A program made the translations under genes and the position numbers. Below, one piece after another: positions 1-12,834 of a DNA stretch of 64,000 nt. Below the pieces are notes generated by a model. The model did not search any database. It was not told the DNA's origin and saw only the letters and a list, made by a program, of their open reading frames with translations. Source of the DNA: Vesta saturnalis (Eukaryota; Arthropoda; Insecta; Coleoptera; Lampyridae); the NCBI GenBank assembly GCA_036346205.1, contig JARFJB010002417.1, positions 753,001 to 817,000 on the forward strand, read 5' to 3'. How positions within the stretch are numbered: the stretch's first letter is position 1; the number at the start of each line of letters is the position of its first letter.

Positions 1-129
1 AGTAAATGTATTTAAAAGTAACCGAAGAAAGAATACAACATATTTAGTAGAAACTAAGCACTAAATAATAAATTTCTTAACAGAACTCATCATAAGCTTT
101 ACTTTAAATGTTCCAAAAGTTAGCCATCT

Positions 130-655
130 TCATTGATACGTTGAATCAGTAGTAGATATTACAGCAGCCTCAATTTCTGTAACAGGAATGCTACCAATAA
201 CATTCAGAATACTGTTTATTATATCTTCTCGAGTGGTTGTTGGTGTTTTGAATACACTATCTTTTATGCTGCCCCAGAAGTAAAAGTCGGGGATGGTCAA
301 ATTTCTCTTCCAATCCGTTTTTCCCTATAAGTTGCATCAAAGATTTTGAGAATAAAGAGTCTTGTTTCAAGGGAAATATTTTACAATAACGTCGGTAAAT
401 GGTACTGCAAAAACTGTCAGTACCTTCTCCAGTGAGATTTCCCTTCAAAATGTGTGGTCCCAACATCTTTCCATCAATCAATATATTAAATAACGTGTAC
501 ATGTCATATCTCCCACTGCAAATGAAGGTATGGAAGATAGAATATGAAACGCTTGTGGAACGTAACATTGGAGATGCTGGCAAACGTGAGGAAAACATAA
601 TGAAACGACTAAACGTATGCATTCAGCAGGAGGAACTAAATTGTAACTGTTGAAT
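130..655 (-). pseudogene. mariner-type transposase remnant (catalytic core part)
   Basis: The minus strand encodes pieces of a Tc1/mariner superfamily transposase. A block of the type DGKMLGPHILKGNLTGE (about 430-510) matches the GP(Y/F)..(D/E)G.LTGERY strand that precedes the second catalytic aspartate in this family. A DFYFWG block (about 270-290) matches the SPDLTPLDFYLWG motif holding the third catalytic acid. Frame changes and stops separate the blocks, and the aspartate-bearing stretch between them is not recognisable, so this is dead. No TIR was found on the left because the window begins here. The LTGE block resembles that of the transposase at 3,788-4,708, so the two may be distant relatives. 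Confidence 0.7.
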
Positions 656-882
656 TATCCAATGACTTGAGAATGTTCGTTTATTTTCAGTTCTTATGAT
701 AACGTAATATATTTTCTGTTGGAGTTAACTCATATCAATGGTAATGTTTAATATGTAATGCAACTTTTTGTCTTTCTTGTTTTCGAATTTCATGCCTACT
801 GCCAATAATCACAAGAAAAAACCATTGAAATATTGAATAATATAAAAAAATCAAAATAACTCAAGAACAGTGTAAAAATATA

Positions 883-1316
883 CAGGGTGTTCTATTGGAG
901 AAGTGATTCCAACATGTAATTTGAATACCCTGCAGCATCTATCTCTAATATTTCTTCTTCAGAACGTAGGCTTAAGCTTTGTATTTCCACAAGATGGTGT
1001 ATAATAACAAAGTTATACCTGTAAAAGCGATTTTTTGGATAGAATTCGAATTATTTCAAAAACCGCAAATTTTACATGCATGAAACCTACATATGTTTTA
1101 TAATTGCACGTAGAATCGAAAAATCAAATGATATACAGGGTATTTAATCACAAAAATACTAACTTTGTCTTGACCTACTTTTCTGTAATACTCTGTATAG
1201 TCAAAAATAATTCTAAAATTCCCACACCTACTAACCATATGATAAATGCATTTTATTGGCAAAGTTTGCCCATAAAACACCAGTTCACTCTATCGTTGAC
1301 TCACCCGGTATAATAT
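883..1316. repeat. mariner-type end motifs / short TA-flanked module
   Basis: CAGGGTG-type termini preceded by TA occur at 883 and 1,136, and inverted termini followed by TA occur at 1,195 (CTCTG) and near 1,312 (CACCCGG). The 60-bp stretch 1,136-1,195 begins CAGGGTATTT and ends GTAATACTCTG, which is an imperfect inverted end pair. No transposase is encoded here. It is best read as one or two very short non-autonomous mariner derivatives. The pairing of 883 with about 1,312 rests on 8-9 bp only. Confidence 0.35.
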
Positions 1317-1349
1317 ACTGACAACATTAGAGGCTCAATTCATAGACCG

Positions 1350-2575
1350 CAGGGTACATCTCAAGAAATGCTCTCCCGAACTAGTACCAGTCTTATCTAA
1401 GCTCTATTCAACCTCTACGTCTTCTGGGGAATTTCCTTCATCATGTAAGTTAGCAGATATTCAACGTATTCCCAAAAAAAGGCGATAAGAGCGATCCCTC
1501 CAACTTTTGAACAGCTGCCATCACTTCCATTTTGTCTAAAATCATGGAAAAAGCCATCAATCAGCAACTGCTATCTTTCCTTGAAACTAACAATCTTTTT
1601 TGTGACAACCAACATGGTAGAATCGTTCAATAGGTGACCTTAATTTATACGTGACCCAGGTTTTGAACAATACATTAGAACAATCCGGTGAAACAGCTGT
1701 AGTCGCTTTAGATATCTCAAAATCATTTGACCAAATTTGGCATAAGTGTTTATTTCGTTTGGGTTATATGATACGCTCATCAATTGGGTTTCTAGCTTCC
1801 TTGACAAAAGACGAATACGTGTCGTAGTGTATGGCTTCTTTTCAAAAGAGGTTGGCGTTAACGCGGGCGTGCCACAGGGATCAGTTGTAGGGCCTACACT
1901 TTTTTTTCTGTACATAAATGATTTCTTCAACGACTAACCCGGTCCACGTTTTGCTGACGACTGCAATCTTCCTCAAGACCGTAAAGCTGAAATGGAAATT
2001 TCAATCAGCAAAGACATTCAACGTATCCTTGGATGGGAAAGTAATGATCTAGTTAAACTTAATGCTAGTGTTGCCTTGTGTCCGCCAAAAATGATCGATC
2101 ATATGCTGTTGTAAGCATGTATGGCTCATATACTTAAACTCTATTGCTGTTACTACTGCATCTTAAAATCCATCATAGATTGACCATCTTCTGTCAGCTA
2201 CTAAAGCAGCTGCTCGTAAAACAGGCTTATTGTACAGATCTAAGCAGTACTTTACCTCCCGACAACTCTTGGTGCTGTGTAAGTCCCAAATTCGACCTCA
2301 TCTAGAATATATTGCCACCTCTGGTTTGTTGCTTCCCAATACGCTCTCGATATCGTTGATCGTATTCAAAAAAGAGAAATTAGGCTTATAAAGGACCCGT
2401 TCTTTGCAGTACAAATTTCAAATTGTTCTTACCAGACGGACGCAATCCATATTCGTCTACACGGCTTCTAAACTCTAGAACGATCTTTCCAGTTTCTCAC
2501 TTATGATATGAAAAAAATATAAGGTAGCCGTTCATAGGCATATCTTGGCAATTCAATATCCCCCTAACTATCCTC
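1350..2575 (+). pseudogene. non-LTR retrotransposon reverse transcriptase, jockey/CR1 type (decayed copy)
   Basis: This is a 5'-truncated, heavily mutated copy of the same LINE family as the minus-strand copy at 21,520-23,420; the two align over most of this span. Recognisable RT blocks are the fingers region near 1,370-1,500, a region like EKAINQQLL..FLETN (about 1,550-1,590), the catalytic-domain FDISK(A/S)FDQ.W block (about 1,705-1,745), and the motif-B block AGVPQGSVVGPTLF (about 1,860-1,905). The YxDD-type block is damaged. Multiple frameshifts and stops are present. It is useful because it keeps motif B, which the copy at 22.5 kb has lost. Confidence 0.85.
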
Positions 2576-2837
2576 CTGACTGTTCCTGAGTGCTTCAGCA
2601 CGGTAGGCCAAACTTAGCTTGCTCAGGACCACAATTATTAAAAACAAACTGTGCCGTCTTCCATCCTTTTTGGAAGTGACAGAGCATAGTATGGCGAATA
2701 TGAACATGATTTTTGACACGTTTTAAATAACTGAAAATAAAGAAATATGGACAATTAGGTACCAACCTAATGATACTACTTGGGGAGGTTATGTAGTTAT
2801 TTGGGTCACATTTACTATGAGCCGTAACTTGCATATA

Positions 2838-3630
2838 CAGGGTGATCCATTAAGGGTGGCCACCGGCCGTATCTCGGAAACCGTATGTCCTAGAATTTGG
2901 GGAAAAAATTCTTATAACAAAATCCGCCCTAAAGGAATGATTAAAAATGTTTTTGAGTCTATAGTTTTCCGTTAGGTGGCGCAATCTATCACTTACAAAA
3001 TATAATTGCATTTTTTACAAAATATTCTCTAATTTAGGTTGGTAAAAAAAATCAATTTTAGAAACTACTGTTGTTATGCTACAACTTCTGTTGAAGTCCT
3101 TACTCTGTATCACCCATTCTGAAGTGGTGGGTGAAGTGTTCTTTCATTGGCATAAAAAGACTGTAACTTCCATATGCCTGAATCGATTTTCACAAACGTA
3201 GACTCCATGCAAAGATAATTAAAGGTAGGTTCCAGAAACAACAACACTTTTAAGTTTTAATAGGTAACTAGAGGGAGGTATGTAACACCTAGCTCTATTT
3301 ATGATGAAATTTCAAATAAAATGCTATAAACTCTAACCAGGTGACAAAAAGGCAAATAAGATGACTCATTGACCTGTCAAAACCGCGAAATGATATCTTT
3401 TGTCGAACATTGCCTTTTTTTGATGAGTGTTGATTATTTATGGCTAAAATTGTTTTGAGAATAAAATAACAAGTAAAAACGCATCATAAAATTATTTATT
3501 AACATAAATAATGAAACAAAACTAGGAGGGCTACTCATAACAAAAATTTACGAAACGCACCTACAACCTAATTATTTTAAATAGTCAAAATGCTTCCCAT
3601 AATTTGCGATGAACAATTTCAGACAGTACA
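2838..3630 (+). repeat. left long TIR of the 2.8-5.4 kb mariner
   Basis: This arm is the inverted counterpart of 4,640-5,407. Its inner 40-50 bp, read on the minus strand (about 3,590-3,640), still translates to a sequence like LFIANYGKHFDY. That resembles the true transposase C-terminus LWIAIDCKHFE at 4,665-4,708, so the arm includes a displaced copy of the last codons. Small indels separate the two arms near the inner boundary. Confidence 0.8.
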
Positions 3631-3787
3631 AATGTAATCTTAAATTTCTTAAAAGGTCTCTAGTAGTTTTATGTGTGATGTTAAATTATTGGGAGATGTT
3701 TCAAAAATAATCAATTTACCTTTGGAAATGACACTAATGTTTTATTGTTTACTTTTAAGTTTTTATTGCTGTCAAATTGATTTTATA

Positions 3788-4708
3788 ATGACGTATTATT
3801 CAAGCGAAGAGGCATATGCTATGCTTTGTGTGTATTTTGAAAGTCTACAAAATGAAGTAATTGCTGACAGAGAATACGCTGTACGATATCCTGAAAGAAA
3901 GTATTCAAAAGATTGGCATAAAGATTGCGAGAAACCGGAAATGTTTAAGCTGTCGCATCAAAAAATAGGATACGTAGAAGTGGAAATGAAGAAAATGTTA
4001 CTAACATATTGGCGTATGTTAAAGCTCAACTCCATTTAAGTATTCGAGAAATTAAATTATTTTGGTGCAAAGAATATTAAAGGATTATAAAATGCACTCA
4101 TTTCAAGTTATTTTACACAAGGAGTTAAAAGTAATAGACTTTTATCGACGACTGGACTATTGCAAGTGGTTAAAAGAAATGTTGAACGATGATCCCATCT
4201 AAAATATTATGGACGGATGAGGCTACGTTTTCCAGCAATGGTAAAGTCAATTTGCACAATTGCCACTACTGGTCTGAAACCAACCCTAAGTGGTACAGGG
4301 AAGTCTATTACCAAAATCGTTGGAGTCTAAATGTATTTTAAATGGAAAGATTATCGGACCTTTTTTGTTTGATGGAACATTGACTGGAGAAAGGTACGAA
4401 TGCTTTACCAATTCTCCTGGAAGATATTACTATTCAAAACAGATTAGACATGTGGTACCAACAAGATGGTTGCTCAGCGCATTTTGCAGCAGATGGGTTT
4501 ATTTAGATACTGGGAGTATTTTCCATGGCCGGCAAGGTCACCAGATCCTACGGTTTTAGATTTTTACTTATGGGGATGAATCAAATATCTAGTTTTTAAA
4601 ACACGTCCAACTACACGCACTTTCCTTGCTGAAATTGAGACCAGTGTTAATCCCAGTATAGAAAGACTGAATTTGTGGATAGCAATTGATTGCAAGCATT
4701 TTGAGTAG
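3788..4708 (+). pseudogene. mariner-type transposase (broken)
   Basis: The ATG at 3,788 opens a stretch like YYSSEEAYAMLCVYFE, matching the helix-turn-helix start of insect mariner transposases. Downstream blocks are ILWTDEATFSSNG (first catalytic D, about 4,205-4,240), IIGPFLFDGTLTGERYE (about 4,350-4,400), QQDGCSAHF (second D, about 4,457-4,485), a damaged RSPDPTVLDFYLWG (third acid, about 4,535-4,575) and the C-terminal CKHFE followed by TAG at 4,706. At about 920 bp it is shorter than the usual 1.05 kb, and it needs several frame changes, so it is not functional. Part of the region linking the HTH to the catalytic core appears deleted. Confidence 0.8.
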
Positions 4709-5407
4709 GTGTTTCTGTTATGAAAGTTAGTTTTGTTTCATTATTTATATTAATAAGTATTTTTGTGATGCGTTTTTATTTGTTATTTTATTCTCAAAAC
4801 AATTTTAGCCAACAATCATCAATACTCATCAAAACATGGCAATATCTTTGGAATGACAAGAAATATTAGTTCGCGATTTTGACAGGTCAATATGTCATCT
4901 TATTTGCCTTTTTGTAAGCTGGTTAGAGTTATAGCATTTGTTTTGAAATTTCACAGAAAAAATCATAAATAGAGCTAGGTGTTACATACCGTCCTCTAGT
5001 TACCTATTAAAAAATGAAAAGGTTGTTATTTGTTTCTGGAATCTACCTTTAAATCTCTTTGCATAGTGTCTACGTTTGTAAAAATCGATTCAGGCATATG
5101 GAAGTTACAGTCTTTTTATGTCACTTCCCCCACCACTTCAGAATAGGTGATACAGAAAAATGACTTCAACGAAAGTTGTAGAATAAGGACAGTAGTTTCT
5201 AAAATTGATATTTTTTACCAACCTAAATTAGGGAATATTTTGTAAAAAATGCAATTATATTTTGTAACTGATAGACTGCGCTACCTAACGGAAAACTATG
5301 GACTTCATTCTTTTAGGGCCGATTTTGTTATAAAATTTTTTTCTCCAAATTCTAGGACATAAGGTTTGCGAGATACGGCCGGTCGCCATCCGTAATGAAT
5401 GGCCCAG
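4640..5407 (-). repeat. right long TIR of the 2.8-5.4 kb mariner
   Basis: This is the inverted partner of 2,838-3,630. It starts inside the transposase C-terminal codons (about 4,640-4,708) and runs to the terminal CCCAG followed by TA at 5,408. Coding sequence and TIR therefore overlap at the 3' end of the gene. Confidence 0.8.
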
Positions 5408-5409
5408 TA

Positions 5410-8400
5410 TATTCTCTTCAACTGAATTGAAGATATAAAATGTCTAAATATTTATGCTTTGATTTAACCGTTGTGATTTCTTATCTGCAGGTTGAAATTA
5501 CCTTCCACGCTTAATGAATGCCTTGGTAATTAATAGCGTTGTTCACATCTGCTGTAAAAGTGTTACAAAAATCTAATGTTAAAACTATTTTCGATAATTA
5601 AAGCTTCGGCATCATCCTTTTGGCCATAAAACGATACGTAAATGTAAGCTTGTATAGCTAAACTTTGAAACCGTTTCCTACTGTTGTTCTTATCTTACAC
5701 ATTTCATGGCGTTAATAAAATTGACAGTTAACGTCACTTGAGCATATTTTTTAAAAAATCTGCATAACAAAAACTGTTAAATGTTATATTAGAATAAACT
5801 TTAATAAGTGTTTAACCTATTATAAAAGTTAAATCGTTTACTTTTAGAAGCTAACTATTAAGGCTTTAAATTAAAGACGATAACGTCTACGAAATGGGAA
5901 AATGTAGCGCTATTATAATTATAAAATCAACGCTGGGAAACTATTTAACAAGATGTGCCCATAAACATAGCTTTACTGGTATTGTGACACAAAGGACGAT
6001 TAACGAAGACAGATTCTATATCATAGCAATAATCAAATTTTAGAAAATATATCCAGAAACGTTATTTGGTAATACCCTAATTGCATTTGCGAAATTTTTA
6101 ATTATAATCTAAATTTCCCAAAACATTTAGAATATTTGAACAAATTTTAATATCTAATGAATGGATATAAAAATGTTGATAAAGCTTGGAATTTGTACAA
6201 AACGACAGAATGGTTCGAAATTCGTCGCCTTGCTTAATATTACTAGTCAAATATGAGATATCAATAATAATTTTTGATTTAAAGTGTTTTAATACCATGG
6301 CAATTAAAACATCATGGAAGTATTTTTCTTTAATTCTACCGACATTAAACCTTATCATGCCATTACATAAATAATTTTATCCTCATTCCGTTATTAAACT
6401 AATAAAGTACGTTGAGGTGAGTAATCTTTATGATAGTAAATATATTACTGAAATGTACATGCACTCATTTAGTATTTAAAATGAATTATAAAAAATCATC
6501 AAGAAAAAATTAAAGAGTAATTAATTGCAATGCCAAATTCTTTAAACCACACCCTAAATATTTAAGGAATGAAATGCAGCACTACTTTTTAAAAGAATGA
6601 CATGTTTAAGAAAAGGAATCAACATAAATTAAGAAAAGGAATGTCTTAACCAGAAAAACCCATCAACTTGACAATTCAACACCTTCATTATTTTTCTCTT
6701 GGTCTGTAGCTGCAAAATAATAGGGATGCTACGAATTAAAACAGTGCAAATTGCCTTATAACTCTTGGAGTCTAAATTAGTCACATGAAAAAAGAGGAGA
6801 TTCATTTAGATAAATCGCACTTGAAATTTGTTATCATCCAGAGTGTAAGATACGCTTTTTTTCGGATTCTTATAGTACAATTACGTTAAAAATTTGTGTA
6901 CATCCGCATTTTATGATACTCAATAGTTTCCTAAATATTCGAGGAAATATCCACGTGAGAACATTACCTGAAGTCGTAAAAAACTCTCGAGTAGAAAAGG
7001 CGATATGTATGCCAAACGAATCTGCGCTCCTGAGATACAATCGCGGCTGAAGGGGGAATACATTGGGCGAGGAACAATATATCCGTTTAATGTATAGTAA
7101 ATGAGCGCTTGCAAATAGCAACCTATCAGTTCGACCATGCATATAAAATAGTCTCGCTTTTCAAAAGGTAAAAACCGAGGGGTTGGACACAAATATTTTC
7201 AGCTTACAAAAACGATTTTCACTTACAAGTTTTATTTTATTGACTTTTGTACGTATTTTCTAAGTTTTGTAAAATGAATTCCTTTAAAGGGCATTTTATA
7301 GAAGACATATAAAACAATATACAATCAGAGACAAGATTGCTTTTTTTATGTGCAAGAATTGACCTACTAGTATAGAAAGACATCATTGGGTTATTGTTAG
7401 CTTTTAGGGTCTTCGCTATTATGGATAAACGATATAAAAATCGTGTACAAAATGTTCTCAAAATATTATGGAAGCACAGAACGCCACAAAAGTATCTACT
7501 TACATTCAGGAATCAATGATTTCTAATCTTATGAAATTCATGAGGCAAAACACTCTATAAAGGAACGATAAAACTAACTATCCAACTTCTCTACTTTTTT
7601 TGAGTTAACGGTGGATGATTAATTGTATCTAACATTTATAATGAATGCGAGAATTTTGATTCTTCGTAAGTAAGAATACCTATATTACATTTTATTACAT
7701 TACTAAACTGTCGAATTTCTTAATACGAATTGATAGAAAGGAAAAATTATTTAACTGAACAATAGACGGACATCCAAGGTATAAAATGCAATACAAAGAA
7801 ATAGCATGACCGTGTAAGATTAATCATTTATGTGTAATCAGTTCATAGTCTAAAGCGACGAAAATCTTAAGACCAACGTCTTATACACCAGTAGGATTAC
7901 CGTTAAAATGTTACATTTTTAATTTTATGCTCATTTTTATAATGTAAAGTACTCTTGCAGTCATAATATTGACAAAACTTTTACTACCCTTCTTCGTTGA
8001 AGAACGTTCTTGTAGCTCCAACGTAAACAGTTTAGCGTTGTTAAATTGTACAATGTAGGTGGCCAATTGAGATTTCCGTTTTTGGAAAATCCGACCAGAA
8101 AGATTTTCATGCAAGAACCGATTGAACATAAACATCGTCCAGGTCTGCATTATCCACCTCGGGCCAAACAAGGTCAAGGATGTCGTCTGATAGCGTAATC
8201 CATTCATTGTAACTGTAAGGTTATTTTGACGCATCGTGTATATGCAGTACTTTGATAACGTATGTAGCGTATTTTGAATGTAAGTGAAGTAAGTTTGCAA
8301 GTGTGCCACTGAATTTTTAATGAAGAATTCGGATTTAAGAAATGGTTGTAGACGTATGAGTGAGTGAGAGTATGATATATTGATATTGCATTAATGTGCA

Positions 8401-9393
8401 GTAAAGAATATGTATGCATATTTTTTTTTTGTAGAAATTTTTTAATATTGTGCAGTAATGGAAAATTTAATGTATGTCCAAGAATGAAGATAGTTAGAAT
8501 CGTTCGGTTAAAGCTTAAGTAAAGATCGCGCGCGCGGCGTTTTTGAACGGACCTTTGAATGGTCAACGTCAGATTTTATTTGTGAAAATTCAGTTCTGCA
8601 GCACCTAGATAAGGGACTGCAATAACTCACATAACGGGGATAAAATTATATATGTTAACATTCATAAATAAAAAAAAACGTTTAATTGTGAATTGAAAGG
8701 AGATAATAGTGTTTTCCTTTCAAGATATTTAAAAAGTGCGAAAGCAGATTTAAAAATAACACAGCAAAAATTTTGTTGACAGTGCGACGATAATAATAAA
8801 AAGCAAACCTGAAGTAACACTTTAAGTAACCGAACTAAAACTTTGTGAATTTAGTTAAGTGTGGTGGTCATCATTGACATTGAATGAAGTACATGTGTAC
8901 AATCGGTAGTAATATAAAATCGATTGTATAAAGGCAACTAAGAATTTTGATATTTATTTGGAAACAGTTACTGTGAGTCCATGTGAAACACGTGTGTGAA
9001 CGACAGGTAACTGTGCTCGGGAGTGTACAGCCTAATGTATTAGCGAATACGGCTGTCTTCTGTGTTTTGTGCCAAGTGTCTTTGCAAATTTAAAAAGTAA
9101 TACTGAAAGCATATCATATGGACTTCACTATAATAGGATAGAGGATTAATTAACGTAAATTGTAAGACTTAGTTGTATGTTTTGTGTAACAGATACAAGT
9201 ACGATTAATTTTTAGGTTCATTTTGCTTGTCGAGTTAATAATTTGTTATTAGCAACTAAAAGGGTACCTAATCGAACTTTATCTATTTTATGTTTAGTAT
9301 ATAAGATTGTGGGGGAACTTTTAATCTATAAGAGTTGGTTTTTGGGGTGCTTTTCGAAGCAGTGTTTGTATATATTTACAATTGCAAATTGGT

Positions 9394-9395
<2 letters not shown>
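5410..9395. other. no recognised gene; AT-rich intergenic DNA
   Basis: I see no transposon protein, RNA gene or convincing host exon here. Open stretches of up to about 130 codons exist (for example minus 7,911-8,309) but lack family motifs, have low-complexity composition and no start context. The part from about 8,520 to 9,250 is slightly GC-richer, with a CGCGCGCGCGG run at 8,527, and could include a non-coding exon or an LTR-like sequence. Nothing seen decides this. Confidence 0.5.

Positions 9396-9461
<66 letters not shown>
9396..9461. repeat. (TA)n microsatellite, 66 bp
   Basis: Uninterrupted alternating A and T. Unlike most TA arrays farther right, no mariner end motif directly abuts it. 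An apparent YIYIYI peptide here is an artefact of the repeat. Confidence 0.98.
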
Positions 9462-9463
<2 letters not shown>

Positions 9464-11880
9464 CTTTTGTTGTTTATTTGTGTCAGCTGAGATAAAATGT
9501 TAACATTAACTTGTGTAAATTTACATCTATTGATAATTGAAATTAATCTTTGAATATTTTTGAGCGTAATGATCGATTTGAAATTGCGTAATGAGACAGA
9601 TCGATTACAAAATTTTCTTTTAACTATTTTGAATTGTTTGACAGTCAGTAGAATACTGAACTGATAAGAGTGTATTTTTATTAAGTATAAATTACAGATT
9701 TGGAGTATTAAAATTTAAACCTATCTATGAATGTTTAAATACGATTTTTAAAGATAAAGTATTTATAAAATATATAGATTATCTATGATGAAAGCATTGG
9801 CCGTTCTATTTTAAATTTTTCAAAAACTAACGGTTTTGGTGATTTAAAAATTATTAAACGACTTTTTTTATTTTGGTTCTTTCCTAAATTGAGTAATATT
9901 TATTTAATTCGGAGTTTTATAACAGTTAGAAATATAAATTTATATGTATACGAGGGATACTTAAAAAGTATTCAAATTAACGTTTTATGATTGGTACTTT
10001 TCAGATGTACGGGGTGTGTTCAATAAGTTTACAATGACTCGTGTATTTCAAGATTTTCTTAAGCCTTTGGATCAATTTCAAAGTGTGGGTGAATTTGAAT
10101 GGTGAATGGTTTTACTGAGTAGGCTACAATCCTGTCTTCCACAGTCAGATAGGATTAATTTAACATCCCACCTAAGACTATTTATTTTAGAATAATCTAA
10201 AATTGTGGTGGCGACTAGAGACAATTTTTCCTGGGCTGGGCATTGTGAGTTGTAGATTTATGGTAAGTGTAAGGTGGTTGAAACTACCTTTCAATCATTT
10301 TTACTCCTTTTACCGACCCCGCTCATTTCCACTGCAGCTGGCTTGGCAACTCGCATACTTCGGTAAGCCAGCACGACGCCTAGTGCGGTTTGACGTGTAA
10401 CATAACAAAAGTAACGGTTGTTTGGTTTAAAAAAACCGGCCCCACCACACGGCCACTCGTTGCAGATTACTTTAGGGTTTTCAAATCCCTCAATACGACA
10501 AACACGACTTACCAGCACGAATTTCCAACAACCAATCAGAAAACATACAGATATTTAAATTACTCAGCTCTTTTGCGCATTTAATGGTGTATGTTTTGTA
10601 TTTATATTTATACAAATCTAAACGTTTCAATCACACTTACAGTTATCGTCCTCAGTAGTAATACAATCTTTTAGAAATGTGATTCTTGTGTCAGCTGAAC
10701 CTTCTAAGAATGTAGACCAAGACTCTTTTGCAAAATACGATGTAAACTATTGGGTAAACGATTTGGAATCGACAACGTATGCATCAACAACACTTTCAGT
10801 TATAACAGCCATGTTTTAAATAAACGACAATTACTGGTTTAGCACGAGTTGTGAGTTGTGACCTCTACATAACGTGCATGGCTCATCGAGTCAAATTAAG
10901 CGTATATTTTCACAATCGTCGTACAAGATGTTGCTCTGTAACGACCAAAAGTAGCGTTTCCTGCCAATTTTAACCATATTTATTTGAAGGTGCGCAATTT
11001 ATGGTTCCGGATATGTTTCATAGTGGCCGTAGTACAGGCAACCATTTGATGACTTACAAAGTAGTCCCTTTTCGATAGCTAGGTTTGTGACAACTAGACA
11101 GACAATCACTGATAGCAGGACGATACCGTTAGAGTAGACAATGCTACGTCGTCCGAGGTATTTAACATATTGTTTAAACATCAAAGTGTTGATATGTATA
11201 CATGGTAGAGGTTGAATATTAAAGCACAATTGACCGGATCGTTTAAGAGAAAGATCTCAGAAAGAATACAAAAGTAATGTATCGGAAAGTATCTAGAGTG
11301 TGCGTAGGACAAGGGGGGTGGGGTGGAGAAAGAAGTTGATTGTAGTGCAAGCATCTTAGATTAAAGTAGAAAAACATTTAGCTGACGATGTAAAAATTAG
11401 GCATGTAAAAGTTTGTATCAGAGATACAAGTGTTAATTAAATGATGTGGAACAGCCAAATAAAGAACGGTGACTTTGAAAGTGCTTGAAAAACACTGCTG
11501 TCAATTGTGTAATACAGATATATAGAAGAGCGTCTGTGCGTAAGCAAGAAAAAGGGCAGTATGTACCAAAAAAGATTGATTTTTTCGAATAATGAGAGGA
11601 AGGATAAACGGTTATATAAACTGAACAAATTGAGAAAAAAAGAAGCATTTTGAGGGAAATTAGAAATTTTTCCTTAAGTTAATAAGAAACGCATGAAGTA
11701 CTGCACAGCAGGACGCAATAGGAGTATTGAATAGTATGAACGGGATAGTATGGGATTAGTAGGATTAAGAAAATGCTGGCAGGAAAGATTGCTTCAATTA
11801 TTTAATATATGTATTAAATGTGGCAAAGTAGCGGTCATTTGGGAAAGTACGTGCAGTAACAGAAAGTAAGATTTGGGATG
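9462..11880. other. no recognised gene
   Basis: No transposon protein or RNA gene is visible. A CGGGGTGTG-type motif near 10,010 resembles a mariner end but has no partner. The stretch 10,300-10,560 is GC-richer than its surroundings and contains a CCAATCA box (about 10,530). It could be regulatory, but no transcript signal can be tied to it. Confidence 0.45.
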
Positions 11881-11889
11881 TTCAAGATA

Positions 11890-12830
11890 GTCGTGAGTGG
11901 ATCAGATGGTTGCTCACCAGCAAGTATTTGGAAAGTGTTTAAATGTGAAGAAAGAGACGTACTGTGCATTTGAACACTTCGAGAAAGCGTATGACAGAGC
12001 GAATAGAGAGAAGCTCTCAGGCATTTTAAATGAGTATGGAGTGACTACATACTTAGCAAACGAAATAAAAGCAGTATCTGCAGGTAGTCTGGGCGAAAGA
12101 AGCCTAGCGTAACTACTTTAAAATAGAGCAAGGAGTTAAAGAAGGCTGGGTGATACCACTGTGGGCGTTTAATGTATGTATTAAAATGTGTGGGGCAAGT
12201 ATGCACTGATGCAAATGGTTAGCGATGTGAATGTACGAGTTCTGGTGTATGTTGATGATACTGTTTTACTAAATCCGATGGAGCTGCAAACAATGCTGAG
12301 GAAGCTTGAAGAAGTCTGTGAGAGTATGGATTTAAACATAAACGTGGGTAAACCGAAAGTGTTGAATCGTGAATACAAAAAAGAGAGTAGCGTGTTTACC
12401 CTGCATGACAAGATTGTTGAATAAATTGATGAGTTATGGTATATGGATAGAATGTTCACTGCATATGGTAAAATGGATCGTGAAATTGCGTGGTGTGTCA
12501 GTGTAGGAAGCAACATGATTAGCAGTATATGGAGCATACTGAAAAATAAGAGTACGAGCATAGGTGCGAATACAATAGCGTGTTTGTTATATCAGTAATG
12601 CATGGAAGTGAGGCTTTGGTGAATCACAAAAAAACATGAAAGTAGAATAATTGCTTTTGGAATGATACTTTTTCGGAGAGTGACGAATTAGTGGATAATG
12701 GGTGAGTGTAGCATGGAAAGAAGATGGCCAATCTGTTTGGAAAAAGTGCGCCTCGTTGGTTTGATCACATTGAGATGATGAACAAAGTAAAGTTAGGAGT
12801 AAAACTGGTCATGCCAGATAAATAAAAATA
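11890..12830 (+). pseudogene. non-LTR retrotransposon RT fragment (FEKAYDR-type)
   Basis: The plus strand carries separated blocks of a reverse transcriptase different from the one at 1.3 and 21.5 kb. CAFEHFEKAYDRANREKL (about 11,960-12,015) is the motif-A block with the catalytic D. LVYVDDTVLL (about 12,240-12,270) is the catalytic YxDD motif, followed by a thumb-like NINVGKPKVLNRE stretch (about 12,330-12,370). Near 12,750-12,785 a PRWFDHIEMM block matches the conserved LRWFGHVERM tail common in invertebrate LINE ORF2. Motif B is missing between the first two blocks, and stops interrupt the frame. This fragment resembles RTs common in arthropod genomes; I do not assign a clade. Confidence 0.75.
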
Positions 12831-12834
12831 AAAA

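Larger units (their letters stand above)
2838..5407 (+). mobile_element. mariner-type transposon with very long TIRs
   Basis: The element is bounded by TA at 2,836-2,837 and 5,408-5,409. The left end begins CAGGGTGATCCATTAAGG; the inverted right end begins CTGGGCCATTCATTACGG. Both continue into the same GGCCG.ATCTCG sequence and stay alignable for roughly 750-800 bp. The single transposase gene lies on the plus strand inside. TIRs of this length are unusual for mariners, which normally have about 20-40 bp. The arms are clearly diverged, so this is not a recent insertion. Confidence 0.85.

Noticed and set aside
7911..8566. Overlapping minus-strand frames of 120-132 codons
   Set aside because: Low-complexity, no domain and no splice or start context.
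10008..10040. Single mariner-like end GGGGTGTG
   Set aside because: No TA directly before it, no inverted partner and no transposase.
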